In this document: positions 26,663 through 37,633 of the stretch, piece by piece
Layout of the letters: every line of letters starts with the position of its first letter
Position numbering within the stretch: position 1 is the stretch's first letter
Position numbers and translations under genes: made by a program
The notes under the pieces: generated by a model
Database searches by the model: none
The model's input: only the letters and a program-made list of their open reading frames with translations
Told to the model about the DNA's origin: nothing
Origin: Verrucomicrobium sp. GAS474
GTDB taxonomy: Bacteria; Verrucomicrobiota; Verrucomicrobiia; Methylacidiphilales; GAS474
NCBI RefSeq assembly: GCF_900105685.1
Contig: NZ_LT629781.1
Span: 310,001 to 374,000 of the forward strand
Direction of reading: 5' to 3'
DNA length: 64,000 bases

Positions 26663-26993
26663 AACGCCAAGCGTTCCTCTCCCGATGGGAGTCTGGGCGT
26701 ATGGGTACTGCTACCCCTTTAGTACGTACCCTCGGGCGTACTGGAACCATCCGATTTTAATCCAGTGAGGAGACGAGGCGCAGGGGGAAACGCGTCCGCC
26801 TAGTTCAGGCCCTCAGAACAGGAGGTCACGGAGGGGCAGAATGCCGTCGCGGTAGCGACCTCGTTCCTCAGGGGAAACTAACTGGCATGGCCGGGAGGCA
26901 AGCCCCTCTGTGGCGTTAAAGCGGGTTACATCCAGCTGTACCGGGTTGACCGTGCAGGTCCCGAAGGGCTGCCCCGCTCCGTGGCGTTAACTC
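26663..26993 (+). repeat. Interspersed repeat copy D (variant long form)
   Basis: Directly after the importer operon, plus orientation. The 5' hairpin region CTCTCCCGATGGGAGTC (26680-26696), GATTTTAATCC (26754-26764), CGTCCGCCTAGTTCAGGCCC and tail CCAGCTGTACCGGG are present. The central stem differs: GAGGGGC (26834-26840) and GCCCCTC (26905-26911), still flanked by CAC/GTG, are separated by about 64 nt holding a variant of the long module (GGGGAAACTAACTGGCATGG). So the loop has been expanded. Confidence 0.8.
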
Positions 26994-27004
26994 AGCGTGG
27001 GCCT

Positions 27005-27340
27005 CCTAGGCGCTCCGTCTGCCAAGCGCATAAGAGAGGAGCGCTTGGGAGACAAGGCGCACGGGGAAAGGGATCGCGGAACGGGAACCGCCTTTCGGGA
27101 CTTGCGCGGTCAACCCTGTACAGCTGGATGTAACACGCTTTATAGCCCAAGAGGGGCTTCGCCCCTCCTCGAACCTCCCCTTCGGAGGGCCTCAACTAGG
27201 CGGACGCGCTTTGGCGGCGCCTCGTCTCCTAACTGGATAAAAATCCGCTGCTTCCTGGAGCGCCCGAGGGTACGAGCGATAGGGAGAGACGGGGCCAATA
27301 CGCCCTGACTCCTATCGGGAGAGAAACGCCCGGTCGCCGG
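27005..27340 (-). repeat. Interspersed repeat copy E, inverted partner of D
   Basis: Minus orientation, short-module form, with its 5' end just beyond the alcohol dehydrogenase stop and its 3' end facing the 3' end of copy D. Contains CCGATAGG (27309-27316), GGATTTTTATCC (27237-27248 region), CCCTCCGAAGGGG, GAGGGGC-GAA-GCCCCTC (27156-27172) and ACATCCAGCTGTACAGGG (27115-27132). A GCGCTTGGGAGAC sequence at its outer end recurs at the ends of copies B, F and G. With D it fills the 685-bp gap; no gene is seen there. Confidence 0.82.
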
Positions 27341-27342
27341 CA

Positions 27343-28422
27343 CTAGCTGTTCTTCAGCGACGCCATGTCGATCACGAAGCGATACTTCACGTCGCTCTTC
27401 AGCATCCGCTCGTACGCCTCGTTGATCTTATCGATGGGGATCAGCTCGATGTCGCTGACGATGCCCTTCTCGGCGCAGAAATCGAGCATCTCCTGGGTCT
27501 CGGCGATGCCGCCGATGCACGAGCCGGCGAAGTTCTTCCGCTTCGCGACGACGCTGAACGGATGGATCGAGAGCGGCTTCTCGGGGACGCCGACGAGGAC
27601 GAGGGTGCCGTCCCGCTTGATCAGATTGAGGTAGGCGTTCATGTCGTGCTCGGCCGAGACGGCGTCGACGATGAGGTCGAAGCTGTTCGCGTGCTTCGCC
27701 ATCGCGTCGGCGTCCTTCGAGATGACGACCTCGTCGGCTCCGAGGCGCTTTCCGTCCTCGACCTTGCCCGGCGAGGTGGTGAAGAGGACGACGTGGGCGC
27801 CGAAAGCGTGGGCGAATTTCACCCCCATATGGCCGAGGCCGCCGAGGCCGACGATGCCGACCTTCTTCCCCGGGCCGGCCTTCCAGTGGCGGAGGGGGGA
27901 GTAGAGCGTGATCCCCGCGCAGAGGAGGGGCGCGGTGGCGGCGAGGTCGAGCTTCTCCGAGACGCGGAGGGAGTAGGCCTCGTCGACGACGAGCCGTTCC
28001 GAATAGCCGCCGAAGGTCGGCGCGCCGCTCCGGTCGATGCCGTTGTAGGTCACCGTCATCCCGTTCTCGCAATACTGCTCCAGCCCCTCGCCGCAGCTGC
28101 CGCAGGTGCGGCACGAGTCGACGAAGCAGCCGACGGCGGCGAGGTCGCCGACCTTGAACTTCGTCACCTTGTCGCCGACGCCGATGACGCGGCCCGCGAT
28201 CTCGTGGCCGGGGACCATCGGGAAGAGGCTGCCGCCCCATTCGTCGCGGGCCTGGTGGATGTCCGAGTGGCAGACGCCGCAGAAGAGGACGTCGATCACG
28301 ATGTCGTGCGGGAGCGGATCGCGCCGGTCGAAGGTGAAGGGGGCGAGGGGCTCGCGGGCGGCGCGGGCGGCATACGACTTCGTCGCCTTGGGGGCGCCCG
28401 ACTTGGAAAGGGTGATCGACAT
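27343..28422 (-). CDS. Zinc-dependent NAD(P) alcohol dehydrogenase (YahK/CAD-like)
   Basis: 359-residue medium-chain dehydrogenase that interconverts aldehydes and alcohols. Catalytic zinc ligands: Cys in DVLFCGVCHSDIHQ (about 51), the GHE of PMVPGHEIAGRVIGVGD and a later Cys in PLLCAGITLYSPL. The structural zinc cluster of four Cys lies at CFVDSCRTCGSCGEGLEQYC (about 98-117). NAD(P)-binding GLGGLGHMGVKFAHAFGAHV near 186-205. The domain order matches the cinnamyl-alcohol-dehydrogenase/YahK family that reduces many aldehydes. Monocistronic, transcribed toward repeat E. Substrate unknown. Confidence 0.93.
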   Translation of the reverse strand: MSITLSKSGAPKATKSYAARAAREPLAPFTFDRRDPLPHDIVIDVLFCGVCHSDIHQARDEWGGSLFPMVPGHEIAGRVIGVGDKVTKFKVGDLAAVGCFVDSCRTCGSCGEGLEQYCENGMTVTYNGIDRSGAPTFGGYSERLVVDEAYSLRVSEKLDLAATAPLLCAGITLYSPLRHWKAGPGKKVGIVGLGGLGHMGVKFAHAFGAHVVLFTTSPGKVEDGKRLGADEVVISKDADAMAKHANSFDLIVDAVSAEHDMNAYLNLIKRDGTLVLVGVPEKPLSIHPFSVVAKRKNFAGSCIGGIAETQEMLDFCAEKGIVSDIELIPIDKINEAYERMLKSDVKYRFVIDMASLKNS

Positions 28423-28582
28423 CAGACCACTCTAGCCGAGAAAACGCCGTTCGGATAGCCCCCCCTTAAAGAGAGCCGCCCTCCTTTCCCTCCCCCTTCC
28501 ACCAGATGAAAGCGCAACTTCCCAACGGGGGAGCGCAACGGGGAGGAAGCGGGGCGCGCCGAAATCGGGGATGCTCCCCGCC

Positions 28583-29560
28583 ATGTCCTTTCGCTTTAAC
28601 CGGCCTTCCGACTCCCCCTTACCCGGGCTTCCCTCGGGCTTCTCGAGCCCGCTCCTCCGGCCCGACCTCAAGCGCAACCTCTGGTTCCCCGCCAACGGCG
28701 GCATCGCGCTCCACCTCTCCCGCCAGTGGAAGCCGATGCTCTCCGGCCTCCGCCGCCTCGGCCCGCTCCTCATCGCCTCGCGCAACCAGGCGGCGATCCT
28801 CGGCCACTACGGCCTCTACCCCGAGCTCCCCGAGGGCGACGGCGACCGGTTCCTTTCCGAGAACGGCGACCATTTCTTCGAGCTCCTCCACTGGCATCAC
28901 GCGCGGGTCTGGGAGCAGCCGATGCCGGGCGGCGTCAGCTACGCCGTCGAATTCCGCAACCTGGAGGGCAACCTCTTCCACAAGATCTGCCTGACCCCCG
29001 AGGCCGACTTCCCCGCCTTCCTCGATTGGGTGCGGGAATACCAGGCCATCGGCATCGAGGGCTTTCCACCCCCCTCCCCCGTCCACGCCCGGATGGAGGC
29101 GAACGACCTGGCCCACCTCCTCTCCGACGGGGACGAGGCCGACGGCCAGGGCGCTTGCGATTGCCAGGCCTCCTCCGCCTTCCCCGAGGGCAGCCCGGTC
29201 GAGATCACCGAACTTTTCCTCGCCTTCCGCCACCTCATGCACGCGGGGCTCTCCGTCACCGCGACCCTCGGCGGGAGCGGCGGGGAGACGGGGCTGAGCC
29301 ACTCCCATTCCTTCCGCTTCCGCAAGGTCGGCCTCTCCGACGGCTGGGCCTACTGCACCGACGACCACTCCGTCCTCCACGTCCGCATGGACGCCATCGA
29401 GTCGCTCGCCGTCGAGCCCCGCTGGTGGGAGCCGGGAGAGCCGCTCCAGGTCAGCGGCCTCGACCGCGACGGCCGGGCCTTCTTCACCCTCGCCTCCGGC
29501 AAGGGACAGGCGCCCGACAAGTGGAACCGCCTCATCCGCGCCTCCTTTCACCTCGCCTGA
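28583..29560 (+). CDS. HemS/ChuX-like haem-utilisation protein
   Basis: 325 residues, cytosolic. Two half-domains resemble the HemS/ChuS fold. The first has LSRQWKPMLSGLRRLGPLLIASRNQAAILGHYGLYPEL and AVEFRNLEGNLFHKICLTPEADFPAFLDWVREYQ. The second (about 205-320) is more divergent, with GWAYCTDDHSVLHVRMDAIESLAVEPRWW and DRDGRAFFTLASGKGQAPDKWNRLI. HemS proteins bind or degrade haem, and the next gene is a flavodoxin, a plausible electron donor. No haem receptor is nearby. ATG 28571 is an alternative start; a GGGG tract precedes both. The family call is from sequence resemblance only. Confidence 0.6.
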   Translation: MSFRFNRPSDSPLPGLPSGFSSPLLRPDLKRNLWFPANGGIALHLSRQWKPMLSGLRRLGPLLIASRNQAAILGHYGLYPELPEGDGDRFLSENGDHFFELLHWHHARVWEQPMPGGVSYAVEFRNLEGNLFHKICLTPEADFPAFLDWVREYQAIGIEGFPPPSPVHARMEANDLAHLLSDGDEADGQGACDCQASSAFPEGSPVEITELFLAFRHLMHAGLSVTATLGGSGGETGLSHSHSFRFRKVGLSDGWAYCTDDHSVLHVRMDAIESLAVEPRWWEPGEPLQVSGLDRDGRAFFTLASGKGQAPDKWNRLIRASFHLA

Positions 29561-29605
29561 TTTTTTCACCCCCCCCACCGAACGCAACCCACCTCATCCA
29601 TCCGC

Positions 29606-30064
29606 ATGAGCAAAGAAGTCACGATCCTCTTCGGCACCACGACCGGCAACGCCGAGGACTGCGCCAAGAAAACCGCCGAGAAGGCCGCCTCCCTCGGCTT
29701 CCTCCCGCGCCTGGAGAACATGGCCGGTTTCACCCCCGAAAAGCTGAAGGCCGCGGGCCTCGTCCTCATCGTCACCAGCACCTGGGGCGACGGCGAGCCG
29801 CCCGACGACGCCATCCCCTTCTGGGACAAGATGGCCTTCCTCACCCCCGGCTCCCTCAACGGCGTCGGCTACGGCGTCCTCGCCCTGGGCGATTCGAGCT
29901 ACGAGCAATTCTGCGGCTTCGGCCGCATCTTCGATGAGAAAATGGAACGCCTCGGAGCGACCCGGCTCTGCGACCGGATCGAGTGCGACGTCGATTACTC
30001 CGAACCCCTCGAAGTCTGGCTGGAACGGCTGCCGTACATCCTGGCCGTCGCCGTCATGCGGTAA
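29606..30064 (+). CDS. Flavodoxin
   Basis: 152-residue FMN electron carrier. FMN-phosphate loop FGTTTGNAEDCAKK (T-x-T-G-N) at about residues 9-22; the 50s loop is TSTWGDGEPPDDAIPFW, and the 90s loop is ALGDSSYEQFCGFGRIFDEKM. It resembles the flavodoxin-like domains of sulfite reductase and MioC as well as free flavodoxins. It lies 45 bp behind the HemS-like gene on the same strand, so it may supply electrons to haem breakdown. A dispersed repeat and a strong terminator follow. Confidence 0.9.
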   Translation: MSKEVTILFGTTTGNAEDCAKKTAEKAASLGFLPRLENMAGFTPEKLKAAGLVLIVTSTWGDGEPPDDAIPFWDKMAFLTPGSLNGVGYGVLALGDSSYEQFCGFGRIFDEKMERLGATRLCDRIECDVDYSEPLEVWLERLPYILAVAVMR

Positions 30065-30065
30065 G

Positions 30066-30352
30066 AACAAAACGCGTAGCTCTCCCAATAGGAGTCTAGG
30101 CGTATTGGTACCGTCTCCCCCCGCAGTCTGTACCCTCGGGCGCTCCAGGAAGCAGCCGATTTTAATCCAGTTCCGAGACGAGGCGCCGCCAAAACGCGTC
30201 CGCCTAATTCAGGCCCTCCGAAGGGGAGGTCACGGAGGGGCGAAGCCCCTCTGTGGCTATAAAGCGGGTTACCTCCAGCTGTACAGGGTGACCGCGCAAG
30301 TCCCGAAGGGCGCTCCGGAAAACAGCGCGAAGGACGCGTCCCTCTCCCAAGC
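30066..30352 (+). repeat. Interspersed repeat copy F (short-module form)
   Basis: Plus orientation, after the flavodoxin. Modules in order: CCAATA/TATTGG hairpin (30084-30108), GATTTTAATCC (30159-30169), CCCTCCGAAGGGG (30213-30225), CAC-G-GAGGGGC-GAA-GCCCCTC-T-GTG (30231-30255), CTATAAAGCGGGTTACCTCCAGCTGTACAGGG (30256-30287 region) and CCCGAAGGGC (30302-30311). Ends near CTCTCCCAAGCGCC, the same word seen at other element ends. Confidence 0.85.
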
Positions 30353-30363
30353 GCCCCAAAACG

Positions 30364-30396
30364 AAAAAAGGCACCGGGAAACCCGGTGCCTTTTTT
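30364..30396. terminator. Bidirectional rho-independent terminator
   Basis: A6, then GGCACCGGG (30370-30378), AAA loop, CCCGGTGCC (30382-30390), T6. A perfect 9-bp stem flanked by A and T runs serves both converging units: the flavodoxin side on plus and the ATP synthase operon on minus. Confidence 0.93.
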
Positions 30397-30413
30397 CATG
30401 TCGCCGAATCGGC

Positions 30414-30848
30414 CTACGCCTTGTGCGTATGGATCAGGTGCAGCTGCGCGGTCGAGCGCGCCAGCGACGCCTCGGTCGCCTCCAGTTCCTCGCCGACGAG
30501 GGTGCGGGAGCGGAGGGCCTCTTCAGCCCGCTTCAGCTCGGCCTCGGCGGCCTCGGCGTTGACGTCCTTGGGGAAGACCGCCATGTCGGTGAGGATCGAG
30601 ACGGTGGTCCCGGTGACCTCGGCGAAGCCGGTGCCGACGGCGAGGAAGACCTCGCGGCCGGGGCCGCCGACGCCGGGCTCCACCGGCAGGTAGCTGAGCT
30701 CGCCGGGCCGCAGGGCGGCCAGGAGCGGGGCGTGCTGGGGGAGGATCCCCAGATCGCCCTCGGCCCCGGGGAGCGTCACCGAGGCGACGTCGCCCGCGAA
30801 GGCGCGGCCGTCCGGGGTGACGATTTCGAGGTGCAGGGTGTCGCTCAT
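30414..30848 (-). CDS. atpC: ATP synthase F1 subunit epsilon
   Basis: 144 residues; central-stalk subunit that couples rotation and can inhibit ATPase activity. The N-terminal beta-sandwich has LHLEIVTPDGRAFAGDVASVTLPGAEGDLGILPQHAPLLAALRPGEL. The C-terminal helical hairpin includes DVNAEAAEAELKRAEEAL. It is the last gene of the operon, 20 bp after atpD, and is followed by a strong terminator. Confidence 0.95.
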   Translation of the reverse strand: MSDTLHLEIVTPDGRAFAGDVASVTLPGAEGDLGILPQHAPLLAALRPGELSYLPVEPGVGGPGREVFLAVGTGFAEVTGTTVSILTDMAVFPKDVNAEAAEAELKRAEEALRSRTLVGEELEATEASLARSTAQLHLIHTHKA

Positions 30849-30868
30849 GGTGGGTTCGGGAATCCCGC

Positions 30869-32344
<1,476 letters not shown>

Positions 32345-33253
32345 CTATGCGATGGCCATCTGGGCCGTCGTGATTTCGAGCAGCTCGGTGGTGATCGAGG
32401 CCTGCCGGACCTTGTTGTATTGCAGCGTGAGGTCCTTGATGAGGCCCTTCGCGTTCTCGGTGGCGTTCTTCATCGCCACCATCCGGGCGCTGTGCTCGGA
32501 GGCCCGCGCGTCGAGGATCGCCTGGTAGACCTGGAAGTGGATCACCGCGGGGAGGAAGTGGCTGAGGAGCTCGCCCGCCTCGGGCTCAGCGAGGTAGACG
32601 GCCTCGACCCCGTCGGCGGCGGCCGCGACCGGCTCCGGCGCCTGCTTCAGCAGGTCGGCGTGGGAGACGGGGACGAGCGGGGCATGGGTCGGCACCTGGA
32701 CGAGGGCGTTGACGAAGCGGGAGTAGACGATCTCGACGGTGTCGAACTCGCCCGCCAGGAACTGGTCGATGAGGAACTGGCTCACGGCCTTGCTCTGGGC
32801 GAGGGTGAAGTTGTCCTTCAGCTCGAAGTCGGCGAGGAGGTTCTTCCCGCCGGTCGGAACGCCGGAGGCCTTCAGGCGCGGAATGAAGTTCTTCGCCTTG
32901 CGGCCGATGGAGACGTAGCGGGTCGTGGCGCTGTCGGCCTTGTGGATCTCGCGGAAGAGATTCGTGTTGAGGCCGCCGCAGAGGCCGCGGTCGGTGCCGA
33001 CGACGAGGATGAGCTTCTTCGGGGCGGCCCCGGCGAGCTCCTTCGCCTCGAGGAGGGGGTGGCCCGCGTCGACGACCTCGGGGCGGATGCGCGAGGCAAC
33101 CTTCCCGATGAGGGCGGCGTAGGGGCGTCCGGCGACGGCGCGGCCCTGGGCGCGGCGCATCTTCGTCGCCGCCACCATCTGCATCGCCTTGGTGATCTGG
33201 GCGGTGTTCTTGACCGACTTGATCCGGCGGCGAATGTCGCGCGTGTTGGCCAT
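32345..33253 (-). CDS. atpG: ATP synthase F1 subunit gamma
   Basis: 302 residues from ATG 33253; longer in-frame extensions run into atpA and are rejected. N-terminal shaft helix DIRRRIKSVKNTAQITKAMQMVAATKMRRAQ, Rossmann-like middle with TDRGLCGGLNTNLFREI, and C-terminal shaft helix ARASEHSARMVAMKNATENAKGLIKDLTLQYNKVRQASITTELLEI. The rotor shaft linking the F1 catalytic sites to the c-ring. Confidence 0.97.
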   Translation of the reverse strand: MANTRDIRRRIKSVKNTAQITKAMQMVAATKMRRAQGRAVAGRPYAALIGKVASRIRPEVVDAGHPLLEAKELAGAAPKKLILVVGTDRGLCGGLNTNLFREIHKADSATTRYVSIGRKAKNFIPRLKASGVPTGGKNLLADFELKDNFTLAQSKAVSQFLIDQFLAGEFDTVEIVYSRFVNALVQVPTHAPLVPVSHADLLKQAPEPVAAAADGVEAVYLAEPEAGELLSHFLPAVIHFQVYQAILDARASEHSARMVAMKNATENAKGLIKDLTLQYNKVRQASITTELLEITTAQMAIA

Positions 33254-33300
33254 GCGTTCCTTGTTCGTTTCTCGGCTTCTGGCTGGAGGAGCGCTTCGAC

Positions 33301-34860
<1,560 letters not shown>

Positions 34861-34922
34861 GATGGTGGGTTCGGTAGGGAACGTTTTGCTTGTTTAAAGA
34901 GGGAGGGATTGCGGACGACGCC

Positions 34923-35342
34923 TTAGCGGACGTCGATGCCGCGGCGGCGGAGCCACGAGGGCGGGGTGATGCTCCGCAGGCGATACTGGAGGGAGCCGTC
35001 CCAGATGCGGCTGCCGACGTAGATGACGACGCCGCCGAGGAGTTCCGGCTTCACCGTGTAGCGGGTGACGAGGGGGGCGCCGAAGCGTTTCGTCAGGTCG
35101 GCGAAGATCGCCGCGCCCTTGTCGGGGAGCTCGACGGCGCTCTCGATGATGTAGGTCCGGCGCTCCTCCTCGATGGCGAGGAGTTCCTTGAAACGCTGGA
35201 GGAGGGGGAGGTAGTTCCGGGGCTTCCCCTCGGCGATCCGCTTCACGACGGTCCGCACCCGGTCGGGCTCGACCCCGGTGGGGGTGAGGCAGGCGGAGAA
35301 GAGCTTGCGGGCGTCGCGGCGGGCTTCGCGGTTGATCTTCAT
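34923..35342 (-). CDS. atpH: ATP synthase F1 subunit delta (short)
   Basis: 139 residues, peripheral-stalk subunit joining F1 to subunit b. It is shorter than the usual 175-180 residues: the N-terminal helical domain is abbreviated (starts MKINREARRDARKLFSACLT). The C-terminal part is typical: ESAVELPDKGAAIFADLTKRFGAPLVTRYTVKPELLGGVVIYVGSRIWDGSLQYRLRSI. The conserved GG...VG.R..DGS signature leaves little doubt. The long, basic last residues (PPSWLRRRGIDVR) are unusual. Confidence 0.9.
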   Translation of the reverse strand: MKINREARRDARKLFSACLTPTGVEPDRVRTVVKRIAEGKPRNYLPLLQRFKELLAIEEERRTYIIESAVELPDKGAAIFADLTKRFGAPLVTRYTVKPELLGGVVIYVGSRIWDGSLQYRLRSITPPSWLRRRGIDVR

Positions 35343-35369
35343 GGGGTGCGGAGGGAGGAGGGGACGAAA

Positions 35370-35945
35370 TTAGTTCTGCGTGATGACGGCGAGCGTCTCG
35401 GACTTCAGGCGCTCCTGGTCCTGCGCGGTGAGGACCTTGCCGGAGACGCGGGTGAGGACGGTCGAGACGAGGCCGAGGACCTCGTTCTTCGTCTCGCGGA
35501 GCATCTGCTGGCGGTCCTGGGCGATCTGTTCCCGGGCGGAGGCGAGCTGGGCCTCGGCGACCTTCGCGGCGTCGGCCTGGGCCTTGGCGATCTGGGCCTC
35601 GGCGGTCTTGCGGGCCTCGGCGATGATGCCGTTGGCCTGGTTGCCCGCCTCGTGGAGGACCTTGGCGGCGTGGGCCTGGGCGTTGGCGAGCTCGGCCTTG
35701 ATCTTCTCGGCGTTCTCGAGGCCCTGGGAGATGAGGGCCCGGCGCTCCTCGAGGACCTTCAGGATCGGGCCGTAGGCGAACTTCTTCAGCGCGAGGGCGA
35801 CGACGAGGAAGACGATGGCCTGCGCGAGGAGGTCGGGGCCGTTGACGCCGTTATGGACGAACGTTTCCTTCAGGTCGCCGACGATGCTGCTGGAGGGCGC
35901 GGCGGTTTCGGCGGCTTGGGCGAGAATGACCGTGGAGAGGAACAT
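35370..35945 (-). CDS. atpF: ATP synthase F0 subunit b
   Basis: 191 residues from ATG 35945: one membrane helix (ALAQ/LLAQAIVFLVVALALKKFAYGPILKVLEERRALI) and a long Ala/Lys/Glu/Gln-rich coiled-coil stalk. An in-frame ATG at 36005 lies in the loop of a strong hairpin and would add 20 atypical residues, so 35945 is preferred. An extra short hydrophobic leader (FLSTVILAQAAET) precedes the usual start, as in some PVC and cyanobacterial b subunits. Forms the stator with delta and subunit a. Confidence 0.9.
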   Translation of the reverse strand: MFLSTVILAQAAETAAPSSSIVGDLKETFVHNGVNGPDLLAQAIVFLVVALALKKFAYGPILKVLEERRALISQGLENAEKIKAELANAQAHAAKVLHEAGNQANGIIAEARKTAEAQIAKAQADAAKVAEAQLASAREQIAQDRQQMLRETKNEVLGLVSTVLTRVSGKVLTAQDQERLKSETLAVITQN

Positions 35946-35990
35946 AGGAAAGGGGGAAGGTGGGGAGGAAGCGTGTTGGAAAGGGAAGTC

Positions 35991-36020
35991 GGCGTCGCCC
36001 GCCATGCGGCGGGCGACGCC
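35991..36020. terminator. Perfect 13-bp intergenic hairpin between atpE and atpF
   Basis: GGCGTCGCCCGCC, loop ATGC, GGCGGGCGACGCC: 13 uninterrupted pairs, 8 bp after the atpE stop. No T-run follows, so it is more likely an mRNA processing or stabilising element or an attenuator than a full terminator. It would favour the c subunit, needed in many copies per ring. Confidence 0.6.
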
Positions 36021-36027
36021 GAGGGAC

Positions 36028-36237
36028 TTACTTCACCAGGAACAGGGCGTAGAAGAAGATCGACTCGACGAGCGCGATGCAGAGGATCGCCCAGACGAGG
36101 ACCTTGTTCTGCGCGCCGGGGTTGCGGCCGACGGCTTCGACGAACTTCGCGCCGATGAGGCCGATGCCGATGGCGGCGCCGAGGAGGGCGAGGCCGGCGT
36201 GGAGGTTGCCAGTGATTTCAGCGAGGAGGTGATTCAT
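36028..36237 (-). CDS. atpE: ATP synthase F0 subunit c
   Basis: 69-residue rotor-ring proteolipid: two helices joined by the polar RNPGAQ loop (R-x-P motif). The ion-binding carboxylate is Glu in ALVESIFF (second helix). The first-helix Gln of Na+-type rings is replaced (GIGLIGAKFVEAVGRNP), so a proton-driven enzyme is more likely. Start at ATG 36237; an upstream extension (MIPPDCDRRG...) has no hydrophobic or family-like content. Confidence 0.95.
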   Translation of the reverse strand: MNHLLAEITGNLHAGLALLGAAIGIGLIGAKFVEAVGRNPGAQNKVLVWAILCIALVESIFFYALFLVK

Positions 36238-36324
36238 GGAGGGATGCGGTGGTTTGTTTTTTTGGGGGCTGAACCCGCCGCCGCGTCTGTCGCAGTCCGG
36301 CGGGATCAAAGGGTCTGAAAGGGG

Positions 36325-37176
36325 CTAGTGGCTCCCTCCCTCTTCGTCGTGGCGGCACATCATGGCCGTGAAGACGGAGCAGAGGAGGCAGAAGACGAGG
36401 GCCTGGACGAGGCCGACGAGGAGTTCGTAGAAGTAGAAGGGCGTCGGGGCGATCCACTTCAGGAAGGGGCTGTTCGCGAGGTTCATCATCGAGTCGATCA
36501 TGACTTCGCCGCCGTAGACGTTGCCGTAGAGCCGGAAGGAAAGGGCGATGGGGCGGATCAGGATCGAGATCAGCTCGAGGACGCCGACGGCGACGAAGAC
36601 GATCGCCATGAGGAAGCCGACGATGCCGGGGAAATCGGCCTTCGAGCCGAAGATGTGCTTGATGACGCCGACGGGGCCGTTGTAGCGGACGGCCCAGAAG
36701 ATCCAGAGGCCGAAGAAGAGGAGGGAGAGGGCGACGGGGAGGTTGAGGTCGGCATTCGCGCCGCGGAGGAAGGGCTCGGTGATGTGGAGGTCGAGGGCGC
36801 TCTCGCCGACGCCGCGCCCGATGGTGCCGACGCCGGGAAGGAGGCCGAACCAGTTCAACGCGAGGATGAAGAGGAAGAGCGAGGCGAAGAACCAGAACGT
36901 CGCCTTCACGAGCTTCGCGCCGAGGATGTCCCCGAGGAAGTTGTAGAGGGACTCGATCACCCATTCGGCGAAGTTTTGGAGACCGGTGGGGATGAGGGTG
37001 GCGGAGCGGGTGGCGATCTGGGCGAAGGCGATGAGGGCCGCCGCGACGACGACCATGACGATCATCGAGCCGCTGATGCCGACGGGGCCGAGATGGAAGA
37101 GAACGGGGGCCACCGGAGAGGGAACCTGGTGGACCGCCGCGGCCTCAGAAGATGTTAATGCTGCAAAAAACGGCAT
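36325..37176 (-). CDS. atpB: ATP synthase F0 subunit a
   Basis: 283 residues, stator half-channel subunit and first gene of the operon. The essential Arg sits in LSFRLYGNVYGGEVMIDSM (about 225-243). Other typical segments are LQNFAEWVIESLYNFLGDILG and the C-terminal PFYFYELLVGLVQALVFCLLCSVFTAMM helices. About five to six membrane helices. No atpI or atpZ precedes it; upstream lies repeat copy G. Confidence 0.96.
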   Translation of the reverse strand: MPFFAALTSSEAAAVHQVPSPVAPVLFHLGPVGISGSMIVMVVVAAALIAFAQIATRSATLIPTGLQNFAEWVIESLYNFLGDILGAKLVKATFWFFASLFLFILALNWFGLLPGVGTIGRGVGESALDLHITEPFLRGANADLNLPVALSLLFFGLWIFWAVRYNGPVGVIKHIFGSKADFPGIVGFLMAIVFVAVGVLELISILIRPIALSFRLYGNVYGGEVMIDSMMNLANSPFLKWIAPTPFYFYELLVGLVQALVFCLLCSVFTAMMCRHDEEGGSH

Positions 37177-37279
37177 AGGAATATAAAAGGGGAGCTATTC
37201 CTATAGGCGTCCCCCACCTCTTTTGGCAACGCTTTTTTTGTAACCTTTGGGGTACTGCGGCAATCTGCCACACCTCCCT

Positions 37280-37625
37280 TCTTTGCCTGACGGGGGGGGA
37301 GAGGGGCGCTTGGGAAAGCGCGTCCTTGATGCCGTGTTGCGGAGCGGCCCTTCGGGACCTGCGCGGTCAATCCTGTACAGCTGGAGGCGATCCGCTTTAT
37401 AGCCCAAGAGGGGCTTCGCCCCTCCTCGAACCTCCCCTTCGGAGGGCCTTAGCTAGGCGGATGCGCTTGGGCGGCGCCTCGTCTCCTAACTGGATTAAAA
37501 TCGGATGGTTCCGGTACGCCCGAGGGTACGGGTTGCGGGGGGAGATAGGGTCAATACGCCTAGACTCCTATCGGGAGATGGGCGCTTGGGAGAATCACGC
37601 GTCCCTGTGCGGGCGGAGCCGAAAG
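37280..37625 (-). repeat. Interspersed repeat copy G (short-module form)
   Basis: Lies in the 457-bp gap between the atpB start and the ctp stop, minus orientation. All short-form modules are seen: CCGATAGGAGTC (37566-37577), CGATTTTAATCC (37492-37503), CCCTCCGAAGGGG (37435-37447), GAGGGGC-GAA-GCCCCTC (37407-37423) and CCTCCAGCTGTACAGG (37374-37389). Both ends carry GGCGCTTGGGAR near CGCGTCC (37306-37323 and 37580-37603), in direct orientation. The rest of the gap (37177-37279) holds only the unassigned upstream region of atpB. Confidence 0.85.
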
Positions 37626-37633
37626 CGCCCTGC

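Noticed and set aside
35946-36005. Upstream ATG at 36005 for atpF
   Set aside because: It lies in the loop of a perfect hairpin, and the 20 extra residues are Pro/Ser-rich and unlike b subunits.
36028-36237. Na+-coupled c-ring
   Set aside because: The Glu-Ser and Tyr of Na+ types are present, but the first-helix Gln is replaced by a hydrophobic residue, so proton coupling is more likely.
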